From assembly GCF_030042015.1 (NCBI RefSeq), contig NZ_JASIAL010000203.1:1-64000 (forward strand): DNA of 64,000 nucleotides. Direction: 5' to 3'. Below the pieces are notes generated by a model. It was not told the origin of the DNA. It worked only from the letters and a program-made list of their open reading frames with translations, and searched no databases. Every line of letters begins with the position of its first letter. The first letter of the stretch is position 1. A program made the position numbers and the translations under genes. Source of the stretch: Trebonia sp030042015. GTDB lineage: Bacteria; Actinomycetota; Actinomycetes; Streptosporangiales; Streptosporangiaceae. Shown here piece by piece: positions 43,194-51,897 of the stretch.

Positions 43194-43689
43194 CTGGGGT
43201 ATGCCGGTTGACGCGCTGATAGCCGAGGTCAAGAACGCGCTCGTGCTGGCGGGAGTGACAAACGCGAACCCGGCCGCGGACCTGCGGGTGAGCTCAGTCC
43301 AGTTGATCCTCAACGTGGTCGCGACGACAACCGATGGTGTCAAGGTGAACTTCCGCGTGCCGTTCATCGGAGCCGACGTCGGCATAGGCAGCACGCACAC
43401 GCAGCACGACACGCACACGATCGACATCACCCTGGTACCGCCGAGCCAGCTCACGTCCAGGGCCGCTCGCTCTAGCGGCGACTTCCCCCGCGTGCTGGTC
43501 GCGGCCATCGGCCGGGTCCGGCAAACGGTGGTCAGTGCGGCAGGGGGCGAGGACCCCTGGGCGCTGTCGACCGCGACCGTCGACATCTCGTTCGGCGTCA
43601 CCAGGGACGGCAGCATCTCGGTGGGCGTCGAGGGCGGCATGACCAGCGAAACCACCAACACCCTGCGGCTTACCCTGGCCCCGGCGTAG
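43180..43689 (+). CDS. Trypco2-domain protein (conflict-system accessory)
   Basis: 169 residues. It begins PVDALIAEVKNALVLAG, then a strand-rich part with RVSSVQLILNVVATT, KVNFRVPFIGADVGIGST, a hydrophilic HTQHDTHTIDITLVPP and a final strand TNTLRLTLAP. The arrangement of helix, beta strands and a His/Thr-rich loop matches trypsin-co-occurring domain 2, defined in counter-invader NTPase systems (Kaur, Burroughs, Iyer, Aravind). It overlaps the STAND gene by 14 bases, strong evidence for one functional unit. Confidence 0.7.
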   Translation: MAESDWGMPVDALIAEVKNALVLAGVTNANPAADLRVSSVQLILNVVATTTDGVKVNFRVPFIGADVGIGSTHTQHDTHTIDITLVPPSQLTSRAARSSGDFPRVLVAAIGRVRQTVVSAAGGEDPWALSTATVDISFGVTRDGSISVGVEGGMTSETTNTLRLTLAPA

Positions 43690-43776
43690 CCTCGCGCTCA
43701 TCACCTGCCGCCGCCAGGTCCGGTACTCTTGCGGCGTGACGGCACGAGCGCTGAGCAGCCTGGGGAGGCGGAGCTG

Positions 43777-44619
43777 ATGGCGGCACCGGCCGAAGTCACG
43801 TCGGAGCTTCGTCGGCGGGCGGACCTGGATGTGCTGACCTGGCCGGCGTTCGACGGGCTCGACCTCGACGTGCTGGTGACCACCCGGATCGGCGGAGTCT
43901 CATCAGGACCGTACGCGTCGCTCAACCTCGGCTTGCACGTCGGCGACCAAGGCGAAGACGTGCTTGAGAACCGCAGGCGCGCTGCGGTCGCGCTCGGGGC
44001 GGACCTGCGCGACATGGTCTTCTGCGACCAGGCGCACGGCCGCGAGGTGCGCGTCGTCTCTGCCGCCGACCGGGGACGAGGCTCGCTCAGGCTGGACGAC
44101 GCGATAGCCCAGACAGACGCGCTGGTCACTGCGGAGCCCGGCGTCGTTCTCGTGGTCATGGTCGCGGACTGCGTGCCGATCGTGCTCTACGATCCGGTGG
44201 CGCACGTGCTTGCCTGCGTGCACGCCGGGTGGCGCGGCACGGTGGCGCGGGTCAGCGAGGCGGCGGTGGCGGCGATGCGCGGACTCGGGGCCAGCCCGGA
44301 GAACGTGATCGCCGGGCTGGGGCCTGCGATCTCGCCCGACCGGTACCAGGTGGGCGCGGACGTGGTCGGGGCCGCACAGCGGAACCTCGGCGGTGGGGCC
44401 GCCGACGTCATCCGCCCGGACGGCACGGGCAAGTGGCTGTTCGACCTGTGGGCCGCCAACCGGATCGTGCTGCGCGCGGCGGGCCTTGCCGACGAGCACG
44501 TCAGCGTGGCCGCTACCCCCACGGGAACCGCCGGAACTGGCCTGTTCTTCAGCGACCGCGAGGTCCGGCCATGCGGCCGGTTCGCCGCCGTCGCGCGGCT
44601 GCGCCCCCGGGGCGGCTAG
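43777..44619 (+). CDS. pgeF: Peptidoglycan editing factor PgeF (YfiH, laccase-domain family)
   Basis: 280 residues from ATG 43777, which has GGGGAGG ahead; an upstream in-frame TTG is less likely. Family motifs: NLGLHVGDQGEDVLENR, FCDQAHGREV (first metal His), DALVTAEPGVVLVVMVADCVPIVLYDP (Cys) and CVHAGWRGTV (His). PgeF hydrolyses faulty UDP-MurNAc-L-Ser formed when MurC adds serine in place of alanine (established in E. coli). It overlaps the next gene, murL, by one base, so it is the first gene of a peptidoglycan precursor operon. Confidence 0.9.
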   Translation: MAAPAEVTSELRRRADLDVLTWPAFDGLDLDVLVTTRIGGVSSGPYASLNLGLHVGDQGEDVLENRRRAAVALGADLRDMVFCDQAHGREVRVVSAADRGRGSLRLDDAIAQTDALVTAEPGVVLVVMVADCVPIVLYDPVAHVLACVHAGWRGTVARVSEAAVAAMRGLGASPENVIAGLGPAISPDRYQVGADVVGAAQRNLGGGAADVIRPDGTGKWLFDLWAANRIVLRAAGLADEHVSVAATPTGTAGTGLFFSDREVRPCGRFAAVARLRPRGG

Positions 44620-45995
44620 TGGACGACTCAGCTCGCCGCGGAGACGTCTTCCGCTACGAGTCTTACCTGGTCGACGAGGCGGCGGGCCTGCTCTCCTGCC
44701 GCTACAGCGTCGACGGGCGGGGGTTCGAGGAACGGTTCGCGCTGACCCCGGCCGGCCGATGGAACTCCCCGGCCGCGCGGGCGGCCGGCCGCCTGGTGTT
44801 CCTGCTCGCGGGCGTCTCCTACTACAAGACGGCCGCCCCGCCCGTCATCGACCTCGGCGAGACCGCGGTCACCGACACCGAACGCGGCTTCCTGCGCGAG
44901 TACTACCTGCAGGGCCTTGGCGAGTTCGGCTTCCAGAACAGGATCGACCTGACGTCGCTGCGCGTCGAGGGCCCGGTCGCCGCGGCCGCGGCGCCGGAGT
45001 CGGCGGGTGGCGGTGGGCAGCTGCGGGCACTCGTGCCGTTCGGCGGCGGTATCGACTCGATCGTCACTGTGGAGCAGGTCCGCCAGCGCGCCGACGCCGC
45101 CCTGTTCGTCGTGAGCAGGCCGGGGGACAGGTTCGCGGCCATCGAACGCCCCGCGGCGGTCACCGGCTTGCCGGTTATCCGGGCCGATCGCGAGATCGAT
45201 CCGCAGCTGCTTCGCTCGAAGGAGCTCGGTTTCCTCAACGGGCACGTGCCGGTGACGGGGATCCTCTCCGCCGTCGCTGTCCTGGCGGCCGTGCTTGCGG
45301 GCCGGGACGCCGTGGTGATGTCCAACGAGTGGTCGGCGTCCATTCCCACGCTCGAAGATCGCGGCCGCCCGATTAACCACCAGTACTCCAAGAGCGAGTC
45401 GTTCGAAGCGGGATTCCGCCGGGTGCTCGCGGCGGCCGGCGCGGGACTTCCCGAGTACTTTTCGCTGCTCCGGCCCCGCACGGAGTTGTGGGTCGCGCGG
45501 AAGTTCGCCGGCCTGAAGCGCTACCACGACACGTTCCGCAGCTGTAACAGGGCCTTCCATATCGACACGACGCTGCGCCTTGACCACTGGTGCGGGCACT
45601 GCGACAAGTGCTGCTTCATCGACCTGATCCTCGCGCCGTTCCTGCCGGTCGCCGAACTGGAGAAGATCTTCGCCGGCGGAGACCTGCCGCCCGCCCCCGG
45701 CAGTCGTGAGCCGCTGGCAGATCCTGCGCAGGCGGACAGGTTCCGCGCGTTGCTCGGCACGTCCGCGGGCGATAAGCCCTTCGAGTGTGTCGGTGAGATC
45801 GGCGAGTGCCGCGCGGCAGCCCTGCTCGCCGCGCGGCGTGCCGACCGGGCCGACTGCAAGCTGTTGCAGGAGCTCGCGGCCGAGGTGGCGGCCCTGCCGG
45901 ACGCTCCATCGCCCGCCGCGTCGGCGGCCATGCTGCGTCCAGTCGGCGCCCACTTCATCCCCGCCGCCTTCAGCCCCGAGGACCTGCTGGCATGA
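44619..45995 (+). CDS. murL: UDP-MurNAc-L-Ala-L-Glu epimerase MurL
   Basis: 458 residues from the GTG at 44619. It has a PP-loop-like ATP site LVPFGGGIDSIVTVEQ near residue 145, the SNEWSASIPTLEDRGRPINHQYS block, RTELWVARKFAGLKRYHDTFRSC and the cysteine-rich DHWCGHCDKCCFIDLIL segment. MurL, described with MurD2 in Xanthomonas and also found in actinomycetes, uses ATP to epimerise the terminal L-Glu of UDP-MurNAc-L-Ala-L-Glu to D-Glu (established). It is coupled to pgeF on one side and murD2 on the other, which supports the call. Confidence 0.88.
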   Translation: MDDSARRGDVFRYESYLVDEAAGLLSCRYSVDGRGFEERFALTPAGRWNSPAARAAGRLVFLLAGVSYYKTAAPPVIDLGETAVTDTERGFLREYYLQGLGEFGFQNRIDLTSLRVEGPVAAAAAPESAGGGGQLRALVPFGGGIDSIVTVEQVRQRADAALFVVSRPGDRFAAIERPAAVTGLPVIRADREIDPQLLRSKELGFLNGHVPVTGILSAVAVLAAVLAGRDAVVMSNEWSASIPTLEDRGRPINHQYSKSESFEAGFRRVLAAAGAGLPEYFSLLRPRTELWVARKFAGLKRYHDTFRSCNRAFHIDTTLRLDHWCGHCDKCCFIDLILAPFLPVAELEKIFAGGDLPPAPGSREPLADPAQADRFRALLGTSAGDKPFECVGEIGECRAAALLAARRADRADCKLLQELAAEVAALPDAPSPAASAAMLRPVGAHFIPAAFSPEDLLA

Positions 45996-47347
45996 CGACG
46001 ACGGGACGTCCGAAGCTCGCCTGGTCGGACCTGCGCGGCGCGCGGGCCGGCGTCTGGGGCCTCGGCCGCGAGGGCATGGCCAACCTCCGCAAGCTTCGCT
46101 CGATGGGCATCGAACCTGTGCTCGTCGACGACAAGCCGGGCGCGGATCTCATCGATGGACTGCCGCTGCTGGCGACTGGCGGGGATGGCCTCGCGGCACT
46201 GTGCGGCTGTGACGTCGTGGTCAAGACACCGGGGATCAGCCGCTACCGTCCCGAGGTGGCCGCCCTTGCCGAGCGCGGCATCCCCGTGGTGGGCGGACTG
46301 GGGCTCTGGCTGCAGGAGGCCCCGCTCGAGAAGATCGTCTGCGTCACCGGTACCAAGGGCAAGAGCACTGTGACGTCGGTGGCCGGCCACCTGCTGAACG
46401 GACTCGGGTACCCGTGCATGATGGGCGGGAACCTCGGCTCGCCCCCATACGATCCGCAGGCATCCGCCGGGCCGTGGGATTACTGGGTGATCGAGGTCTC
46501 CAGCTATCAGGCGACCGACCTTGCCTGCTCGCCGCCGGTCGTCGCCGTGACGTCGCTCAACCCTGATCACCTGCCCTGGCACGGCGGCGTCGACCGGTAT
46601 TACGACGACAAGCTGTCCGTGTGCTCGCAGCCCGGCGCGGACCTGACGGTCGCCAACGGCGACGCCGCCCTGATCCGCGAGCGCGCAGGCCAGCTCGGGC
46701 CCCGGGTGGAGTGGGTATGCGCGACGGATGAACCCGGCGCCACCTGGATGGATCCGCTAGGGCTGCTCGGCGCGCACAACCGGCGTAACGCGCTGATCGC
46801 GCGGCGGTGCCTGGTGGCTCTCGGCGTTCCCGAGGCCGCCGACGACGACGCCCTGCGCGGTGCGGCGCAGGGATACCTCCCGTTGCAAAGCCGCCTGCAG
46901 ATCATCGGCGACCTCGCGGGGGTGACGTTTGTTGACGACAGCCTTTCTACCAACGTCCTGCCGACGGCCGCCGCGCTCGAGGCGTTTCCAGGCCGCCGGG
47001 TGGCGCTGATCGTGGGCGGCGAGGACCGCGGCATCGACTACACGCCGCTCGCGGAGGTACTTGCCGGGCGGACTGCCCAGACGTACGTCCTGACGCTGCC
47101 CGACAGCGGACCGCGCATCCGCGCGGAGATCGAAAAGGCACTGGACGGCCGATCAGGCGACAGGGTGGCCGGCGTGACCGACTGCCCCGACCTGGACGCC
47201 GCCGTGGCCGCGGGGTACGGCTGGGCTCGCCCGGACGGCATCGTGCTGCTCTCCCCGGCCGCGCCGAGCTTCGGCCGCTTCCGCGACTACCGCGACCGCG
47301 CCGAGGCTTTCGCCAGCGCGATGCGCGCCTGCGCCCGCACGCCGTAA
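45992..47347 (+). CDS. murD2: UDP-MurNAc-L-alanine--L-glutamate ligase MurD2
   Basis: 451 residues, Mur ligase fold. The N-terminal UDP-binding Rossmann part (GVWGLGREGMANLRKL) is followed by the ATP loop CVTGTKGKSTVTSVAGHL (about 120), IEVSSYQATDL, TSLNPDHLPWHG, GLLGAHNRRNALIA and the C-terminal ligase motif TFVDDSLSTNVLPT. Beside murL this is the MurD2 type, which adds L-Glu rather than D-Glu, leaving epimerisation to MurL. Start and stop overlap murL by four bases. The D-Glu of the cell wall could thus be made without glutamate racemase. Confidence 0.88.
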   Translation: MTTTGRPKLAWSDLRGARAGVWGLGREGMANLRKLRSMGIEPVLVDDKPGADLIDGLPLLATGGDGLAALCGCDVVVKTPGISRYRPEVAALAERGIPVVGGLGLWLQEAPLEKIVCVTGTKGKSTVTSVAGHLLNGLGYPCMMGGNLGSPPYDPQASAGPWDYWVIEVSSYQATDLACSPPVVAVTSLNPDHLPWHGGVDRYYDDKLSVCSQPGADLTVANGDAALIRERAGQLGPRVEWVCATDEPGATWMDPLGLLGAHNRRNALIARRCLVALGVPEAADDDALRGAAQGYLPLQSRLQIIGDLAGVTFVDDSLSTNVLPTAAALEAFPGRRVALIVGGEDRGIDYTPLAEVLAGRTAQTYVLTLPDSGPRIRAEIEKALDGRSGDRVAGVTDCPDLDAAVAAGYGWARPDGIVLLSPAAPSFGRFRDYRDRAEAFASAMRACARTP

Positions 47348-47469
47348 CGACCCTCCGCGAGCGATTTGCCCGGATTGCGGTAGTCAGTCCCGCTTGAGGT
47401 TGCCGCGCGTGCTGGCCCCGCCGCCAATAGCCGCCGGGATCGTACCGGCCTGGAACCGCGCGGAACGGA

Positions 47470-47481
47470 CAATCGCGATTG
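47470..47481. promoter_or_regulatory. 12-base perfect palindrome CAATCGCGATTG
   Basis: It lies in the 204-base gap between convergent murD2 and the pentapeptide-repeat gene. It has no loop, so a protein-binding site is more likely than a terminator hairpin. No regulator is linked to it. Confidence 0.35.
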
Positions 47482-47551
47482 CCCGACGAGGCCGGGGGGC
47501 GGAGGATCTTTCCCGTTGCCCGCTCGGCTATGCCCGCGCCTGTCTGGGTGG

Positions 47552-48223
47552 CTAGGCGTCCTCGACGATGATGCCCAGGTGACGGGCGAGGAACGGGGCG
47601 AGCGTGATGAGCTGCAGGGCGTCGATGCGGGCACCGCCCAGCGCGTCGAAGCCCGCCCGGATGCCGGCCTCGCCCGCCGCGCCGCCCAGCGCCGCGCCGC
47701 GCAGGTCGACGTCCGTGCACGACGCCTTCGTGAAATCGGCGCCGCGCAACGTGCAGCCAGGGAACCGTACCCGGGTGAGCCGGGCGCCGCCGAAGTCGGC
47801 GTCGCGCAGCACGCAGCCGTCGAAAAGCACGTCGGTCAGCGAACTATCGCGGAAGTTCACCGAGTCCAGCTTGCAGTCGCGGAATGTCAGCCGCCTGGCC
47901 GTCAGCGCGAACGCCTGCACGCCTGCCAGCACGCAGCCGCTGAACCAGACGTCAACCAGCGCGGACTCGGCCAGGTCGAAGGCCACGAACCGCGACTCGG
48001 ACACCCACACCTGCGACAGCCGTGCCCGCCGTGCCCGTCCGCCGTCGAAGGTCACGCCGGTGAAGGCCGACTCGGCGAACCGGGACCCGCCCGCCGCGGC
48101 GTCGGCGAACGCCGAATCGTTGAACAGGACCCGGTCGTAATCCTCATCAAGCTCGAGCACGCCGGCGAACGGCCGCAATGCCGCCGCGAAGGGCAGGTCC
48201 GCGAGGCTGCGCGGTGACTTCAT
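47552..48223 (-). CDS. Soluble pentapeptide-repeat protein
   Basis: 223 residues from ATG 48223 with AGGAAA ahead. After a short N-terminal part (LPFAAALRPFAGVLELDEDY) nearly the whole protein consists of A(D/N)L/F-type five-residue repeats (FNDSAFADAAAGGSRFAESA through LRGADFTKASCTDVDLRGAA), predicting a right-handed quadrilateral beta-helix. A C-terminal helix follows (LITLAPFLARHLGIIV), similar to dimerising tails of DNA-mimic proteins such as MfpA/Qnr, though gyrase protection is only a possibility. It diverges from the nitroreductase gene with only 19 bases between starts. Confidence 0.85.
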   Translation of the reverse strand: MKSPRSLADLPFAAALRPFAGVLELDEDYDRVLFNDSAFADAAAGGSRFAESAFTGVTFDGGRARRARLSQVWVSESRFVAFDLAESALVDVWFSGCVLAGVQAFALTARRLTFRDCKLDSVNFRDSSLTDVLFDGCVLRDADFGGARLTRVRFPGCTLRGADFTKASCTDVDLRGAALGGAAGEAGIRAGFDALGGARIDALQLITLAPFLARHLGIIVEDA

Positions 48224-48242
48224 GGTTTTGTTTCCTAAACTA

Positions 48243-48668
48243 ATGGCCATGACGGAGCCCACTGACTTCAACGGCAAGATCATCGCGGAGTTCCGGGCGA
48301 ACGGCGGCACGGTGGGCGGTCCGTTCGCCGGCGCGGACATCCTGCTCCTGCACCATACCGGGGCACGCACGGGGACCGCGCGGGTGAGTCCGCTCGCTTA
48401 CCTGCGGGTGGGGGAGGGCTTCGCGGTCTTCGCCTCGAAGGCGGGTGCCCAGGAGAACCCCGCCTGGTACCACAACCTGCTCGCGCACCCGGACACGTCC
48501 GTCGAGGTCGGCACCGAGACCATTCCCGTGACCGCGCGCCTGGCGCAGCCCGCCGAGCGGGACGTGATCTGGGAAAGGCAGACGCGGCGCGCCCCGCATT
48601 TCGCGCAGTACGCGACCAAAGCAGCCCCCCGCACGATTCCCGTCGTCGTTCTCGATCCTGTTAAATAA
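48243..48668 (+). CDS. Deazaflavin (F420)-dependent nitroreductase family protein (DDN/DUF385)
   Basis: 141 residues (ATG 48243 or 48249). Split-barrel FMN/F420 fold with LLLHHTGARTGTARVSPLAY, FAVFASKAGAQENPAWYHNLLAHP and the ERDVIWERQTRRAPHFAQY C-terminal part, all typical of the DDN family. Members use reduced F420 to reduce quinones or nitro compounds. F420 use fits an actinomycete. It sits head to head with the pentapeptide gene. Confidence 0.9.
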   Translation: MAMTEPTDFNGKIIAEFRANGGTVGGPFAGADILLLHHTGARTGTARVSPLAYLRVGEGFAVFASKAGAQENPAWYHNLLAHPDTSVEVGTETIPVTARLAQPAERDVIWERQTRRAPHFAQYATKAAPRTIPVVVLDPVK

Positions 48669-48710
48669 CACCTGAACGAACGCTCCGTCGACGTAGCGGG
48701 AGGTCGGTCC

Positions 48711-50219
48711 ATGGGCCCAGCCGATCCTGAGGTTCGCACCACTGCCGGCCGGATCCGCGGGAGCGTCGAGGACGGAATAGCCGTGTTCCGCGGCATCCCG
48801 TTCGCGAAGCCGCCGCTTGGCGCGCTGAGGTTCCGCGCGCCCCAGCCGCCGGAGCCATGGGAGGCCGTGCGCGACGCCACGGCCTTCGGCCCGCCGGCGC
48901 CACAGGCGCGGTTCCCCGGGTCGCCGGCCGCCCCGCCGGCGGAGACCGACAGCGACGAGTGGCTCACCGTGAACGTCTGGACCCCGGACCCCGCGGCGAG
49001 GACGCTGCCGGTGATGGTCTGGATCCACGGCGGCGCGTACCTGTTCGGCTCGGCGGCCGATCCCGGCTACGACGGCGGCAAGTTCGCGGGCGCCGGCACG
49101 GTCTTCGTGTCCTGCAACTACCGGCTCGGCATGGAGGGGTTCGCGCAGATCCCTGGCGCGCCGGCCAACCGGGGACTGCTCGACCTGGTGGCCGCGCTGC
49201 GCTGGGTGCGCGACAACATTGACCGGTTCGGCGGCGACCCGGCGAACGTCACCGTGTTCGGCGAGTCGGCGGGGGCGGGCGCGATCTCGGCGCTGCTCGC
49301 GATGGACAGCGCCCGCGGCCTGTTCACGAGGGCGATCGCGCAGAGCGTGCCGGGGACGGTGTTCACCCCCGAGCTGAGCGCCGACATAACCCGGGCGATC
49401 GCGGCCGCGGCCGCGGTCCCCGCCACCTATGAGGCGCTCAGCGCGGCGCCGCCGACGCTCCTGGTCGACGCGCAGATGGCGGTCACCGGCCGGATGAGGC
49501 AGTTTCCCCAGTGGGGCGCGGTGAACCTCACCGACACCCCGTTCTCCCCCGTCGTCGACGGTGAGGTGCTGCCCCGCGCGCCCTGGCGGGCGCTGCTGTC
49601 CGGCGCCGGCAGCGAGGTCGAACTGCTCACCGGCCACAACCGCGACGAGTACCGGCTGTTCATCGCGATGTCCGGGCGGCTCGGCACGATCACCGAAGAA
49701 GACGCGGCCACCGTCCTGAACAGCTTCGCGCCGGCCCCGGACGGACCCGCGGGGTACCGCAAGTCGTACCCGGAGGCGGACGCGGGCCGGCTGTTCGAGC
49801 TGGTCTTCTCCGACTGGCTGTTCCGGATGCCGACGCTGCACCTCGCGCAGGCGCACGCGGCCTCGGGTGGCAGGACGTTCCTGTATGAGCTGCGCGCCGA
49901 AGCGCCCGCCGGCCAGGGCATGTTCGGCGCATGCCACGCGCTCGACGTGCCGCTGGTGTTCGGCTCGGCGGGGCAGGGCATCGGCGCCCTGCTGACCGGC
50001 GAGCAGCCGCCGCCGGACTTTGTCGCGGTCGGCGACCTGATGCGCAGCGAGTGGCTCAGCTTCGCGAACTCCGGCGACCCGGGCTGGCCGGTGTACGGGA
50101 CCGAGCGCCGGACGACCCGGGTCTACGACCTGCAGCCCGACGTCGCGCCGTATCCAGAAGATGCGTCGATGCACCTGTGGGAACGCCACCGGTTCGACGC
50201 CCTGGACCTGGCCCGCTGA
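48711..50219 (+). CDS. Type B carboxylesterase
   Basis: 502 residues, alpha/beta hydrolase. Oxyanion hole HGGAYLFGSA, nucleophile elbow VTVFGESAGAGAISALL (Ser near 184), acidic residue in the LTGHNRDEYRLF region and catalytic His in GACHALDVPLVFG near 400. There is no signal peptide, so it is intracellular, unlike many secreted family members. It hydrolyses ester bonds of xenobiotics or natural products. It lies 42 bases after the nitroreductase gene, possibly as a detoxification pair. Confidence 0.92.
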   Translation: MGPADPEVRTTAGRIRGSVEDGIAVFRGIPFAKPPLGALRFRAPQPPEPWEAVRDATAFGPPAPQARFPGSPAAPPAETDSDEWLTVNVWTPDPAARTLPVMVWIHGGAYLFGSAADPGYDGGKFAGAGTVFVSCNYRLGMEGFAQIPGAPANRGLLDLVAALRWVRDNIDRFGGDPANVTVFGESAGAGAISALLAMDSARGLFTRAIAQSVPGTVFTPELSADITRAIAAAAAVPATYEALSAAPPTLLVDAQMAVTGRMRQFPQWGAVNLTDTPFSPVVDGEVLPRAPWRALLSGAGSEVELLTGHNRDEYRLFIAMSGRLGTITEEDAATVLNSFAPAPDGPAGYRKSYPEADAGRLFELVFSDWLFRMPTLHLAQAHAASGGRTFLYELRAEAPAGQGMFGACHALDVPLVFGSAGQGIGALLTGEQPPPDFVAVGDLMRSEWLSFANSGDPGWPVYGTERRTTRVYDLQPDVAPYPEDASMHLWERHRFDALDLAR

Positions 50220-50269
50220 CCGGCCCCGCTGACCGGCCCCGCCGAGCGACGCGGCCCGGCGTGCCCCGG

Positions 50270-51799
50270 CTACGCGCCGGCGGGGACGAGGTAGGACGCG
50301 AGGTGCGCGTCCACCGCGCCGAGCCCGGCGTGGTCGGCTGGGACCGCGCGGAAGCCGATGTAGCCGTCCGGCCGGACCAGGATGGCGCCGTCACCCGCCA
50401 GTCCGGCCCGCTTGGGATCGCCGTCGGCGGAGGCGACGTCGACGATCCCGTCCCACCGCCGGCGCAGGTAGCCGAGGTCAGCGTCCGCGGCCGGACCGAA
50501 CACAAGCAGCTGGTGCCGCGTGCCGCTCAGCGACGTGCGGTCGGGGTAGCGATCGCCCGGCGCCGGGGACGCCGGCGGCGGCGGCCCGCCGGGCGCGGAG
50601 TACTCGCCGGTCAGCGGGCTGTCGGCGTACGAGACGTCGAGCATGGAGCGGGCCCGGACCAGGCCGAGCACTTCGGCCGGCGCCGGCTGGGCAGGGAAGG
50701 AGCCGGTTCTGGCGCCCTCGACCGACGTGTGCGCCAGTGCGTGCAGGCGGTCGGAGACCTCAAGGACATGGCGGTCGGCCGCAAAGCGCTCGGCGGCGAA
50801 GCTGTCGACCAGGCCAGGCCTGGCGCGACCGCGCAGCTGCAGCGCGAGCTTCCAGGCCAGGTTGTGCGCGTCGTGCAGGCCGGAGTTCAGGCCCTCACCG
50901 CCGAACGGGCTCGATAGGTGACCGGCGTCGCCAAGCAGGAAGCGCCGCGTGTCGGCCAGGCGCGGCACGAGGCGCCGATGCATCTGGAACGGGGACGCCC
51001 AGCCGACGTCATCGAGCGTGAGCAGGGTGCCAGGGATCCGCCGGCCGATCGCCGTGGCGACCGCCTTCCGCGAGCGATCGCCGGCCAGCAGCTCCGCCTC
51101 GCTCGCGGACAGGTCGCCCACGAACGTGATCCAGCGCCCGTGCGGCAGCGGCGCGAGCAGCACGTAGCCGTCGGGGGAAGCGATCAGCGCCATGCCGTCG
51201 CGCGGCAGCCCGCACGACACACCTACGTCGGCCGCCAGCGCCACACCGGCGTAGGTGGAGCCCGCGAGTTCCTCGGCCATCGACTCCCGCGTCACGCTGT
51301 GCGCGCCGCCCGCCCCGATCACCCAGGCCGCCTCGACGCTGCCGACCGCTCCGTCCTCCCCCTTGAGCTCCGCCACGACGCCGTCGGACCGCTCGGTGAG
51401 CGACACGGCCGTGACCCCGCGCTCCACGCGGCCGCCGAGTTCGGCAAGCCGGCCGGCGAGGATCTGCTCGGTCTGCCACTGCGGCAGGCTGGCCTGGAAC
51501 TCCCAGGGGCAGCCGGCCCCCGCCAGCGGCAGCTCGACCACGCACGCCAGGCCCGCGTCGAAGATCCGCGCGTACCCCAGGTGCACCGACGACTCGAGCA
51601 CCCGCTGCGCGAGTCCCGCCTGCTGCAGGATTTCCAGCGTGGCCGGCTGCACGGCGGTCGCCCGGGCCTGATCGTGCGGGCGGCGCTCGCGCTCCACTAC
51701 CCGGGCGCGCACTCCGTGGCGCGCCAGCTCCACGGCGGCGAAAAGCCCGGACGGCCCGCCGCCCACCACAAGAACATCTGATTCCCTCATGTCCCCCAC
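50270..51799 (-). CDS. FAD-dependent aromatic monooxygenase (PheA/TfdB-type)
   Basis: 509 residues. FAD-binding GGGPSGLFAAVELARHGVR at the N-terminus, the DQARATAVQPATLEIL loop, the FAD/NADH DG-type region and the second FAD motif FLLGDAGHLSSPFGGEGLNSGL near 290, followed by a thioredoxin-like C-terminal domain of the phenol hydroxylase subfamily. It should hydroxylate an aromatic substrate with NADPH and oxygen; these occur in catabolism and in polyketide tailoring. It is convergent with the carboxylesterase gene (50-base gap). Confidence 0.9.
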   Translation of the reverse strand: MGDMRESDVLVVGGGPSGLFAAVELARHGVRARVVERERRPHDQARATAVQPATLEILQQAGLAQRVLESSVHLGYARIFDAGLACVVELPLAGAGCPWEFQASLPQWQTEQILAGRLAELGGRVERGVTAVSLTERSDGVVAELKGEDGAVGSVEAAWVIGAGGAHSVTRESMAEELAGSTYAGVALAADVGVSCGLPRDGMALIASPDGYVLLAPLPHGRWITFVGDLSASEAELLAGDRSRKAVATAIGRRIPGTLLTLDDVGWASPFQMHRRLVPRLADTRRFLLGDAGHLSSPFGGEGLNSGLHDAHNLAWKLALQLRGRARPGLVDSFAAERFAADRHVLEVSDRLHALAHTSVEGARTGSFPAQPAPAEVLGLVRARSMLDVSYADSPLTGEYSAPGGPPPPASPAPGDRYPDRTSLSGTRHQLLVFGPAADADLGYLRRRWDGIVDVASADGDPKRAGLAGDGAILVRPDGYIGFRAVPADHAGLGAVDAHLASYLVPAGA

Positions 51800-51851
51800 A
51801 AGTACCCATTAGAACGCACCAAGAACACCCACCGCCACCTCTGGCCGGCGT

Positions 51852-51886
51852 GGCGTAACCAGAGCGGCGTAACCAGAGCGGCGTAG
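51852..51886. repeat. 14-base tandem repeat, two and a half copies
   Basis: GGCGTAACCAGAGC occurs at 51852 and 51866, then its first part GGCGTA at 51880. The array fills the gap between the DinG-like gene and the monooxygenase start. It may be an iterated operator for the monooxygenase or neutral slippage. Confidence 0.6.
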
Positions 51887-51897
51887 TCGGCACCGGC

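Noticed and set aside
48240..50189. A 649-residue minus-strand frame antisense to the nitroreductase and carboxylesterase
   Set aside because: No motif or signal; the opposite strand holds two clear enzymes with intact active sites.
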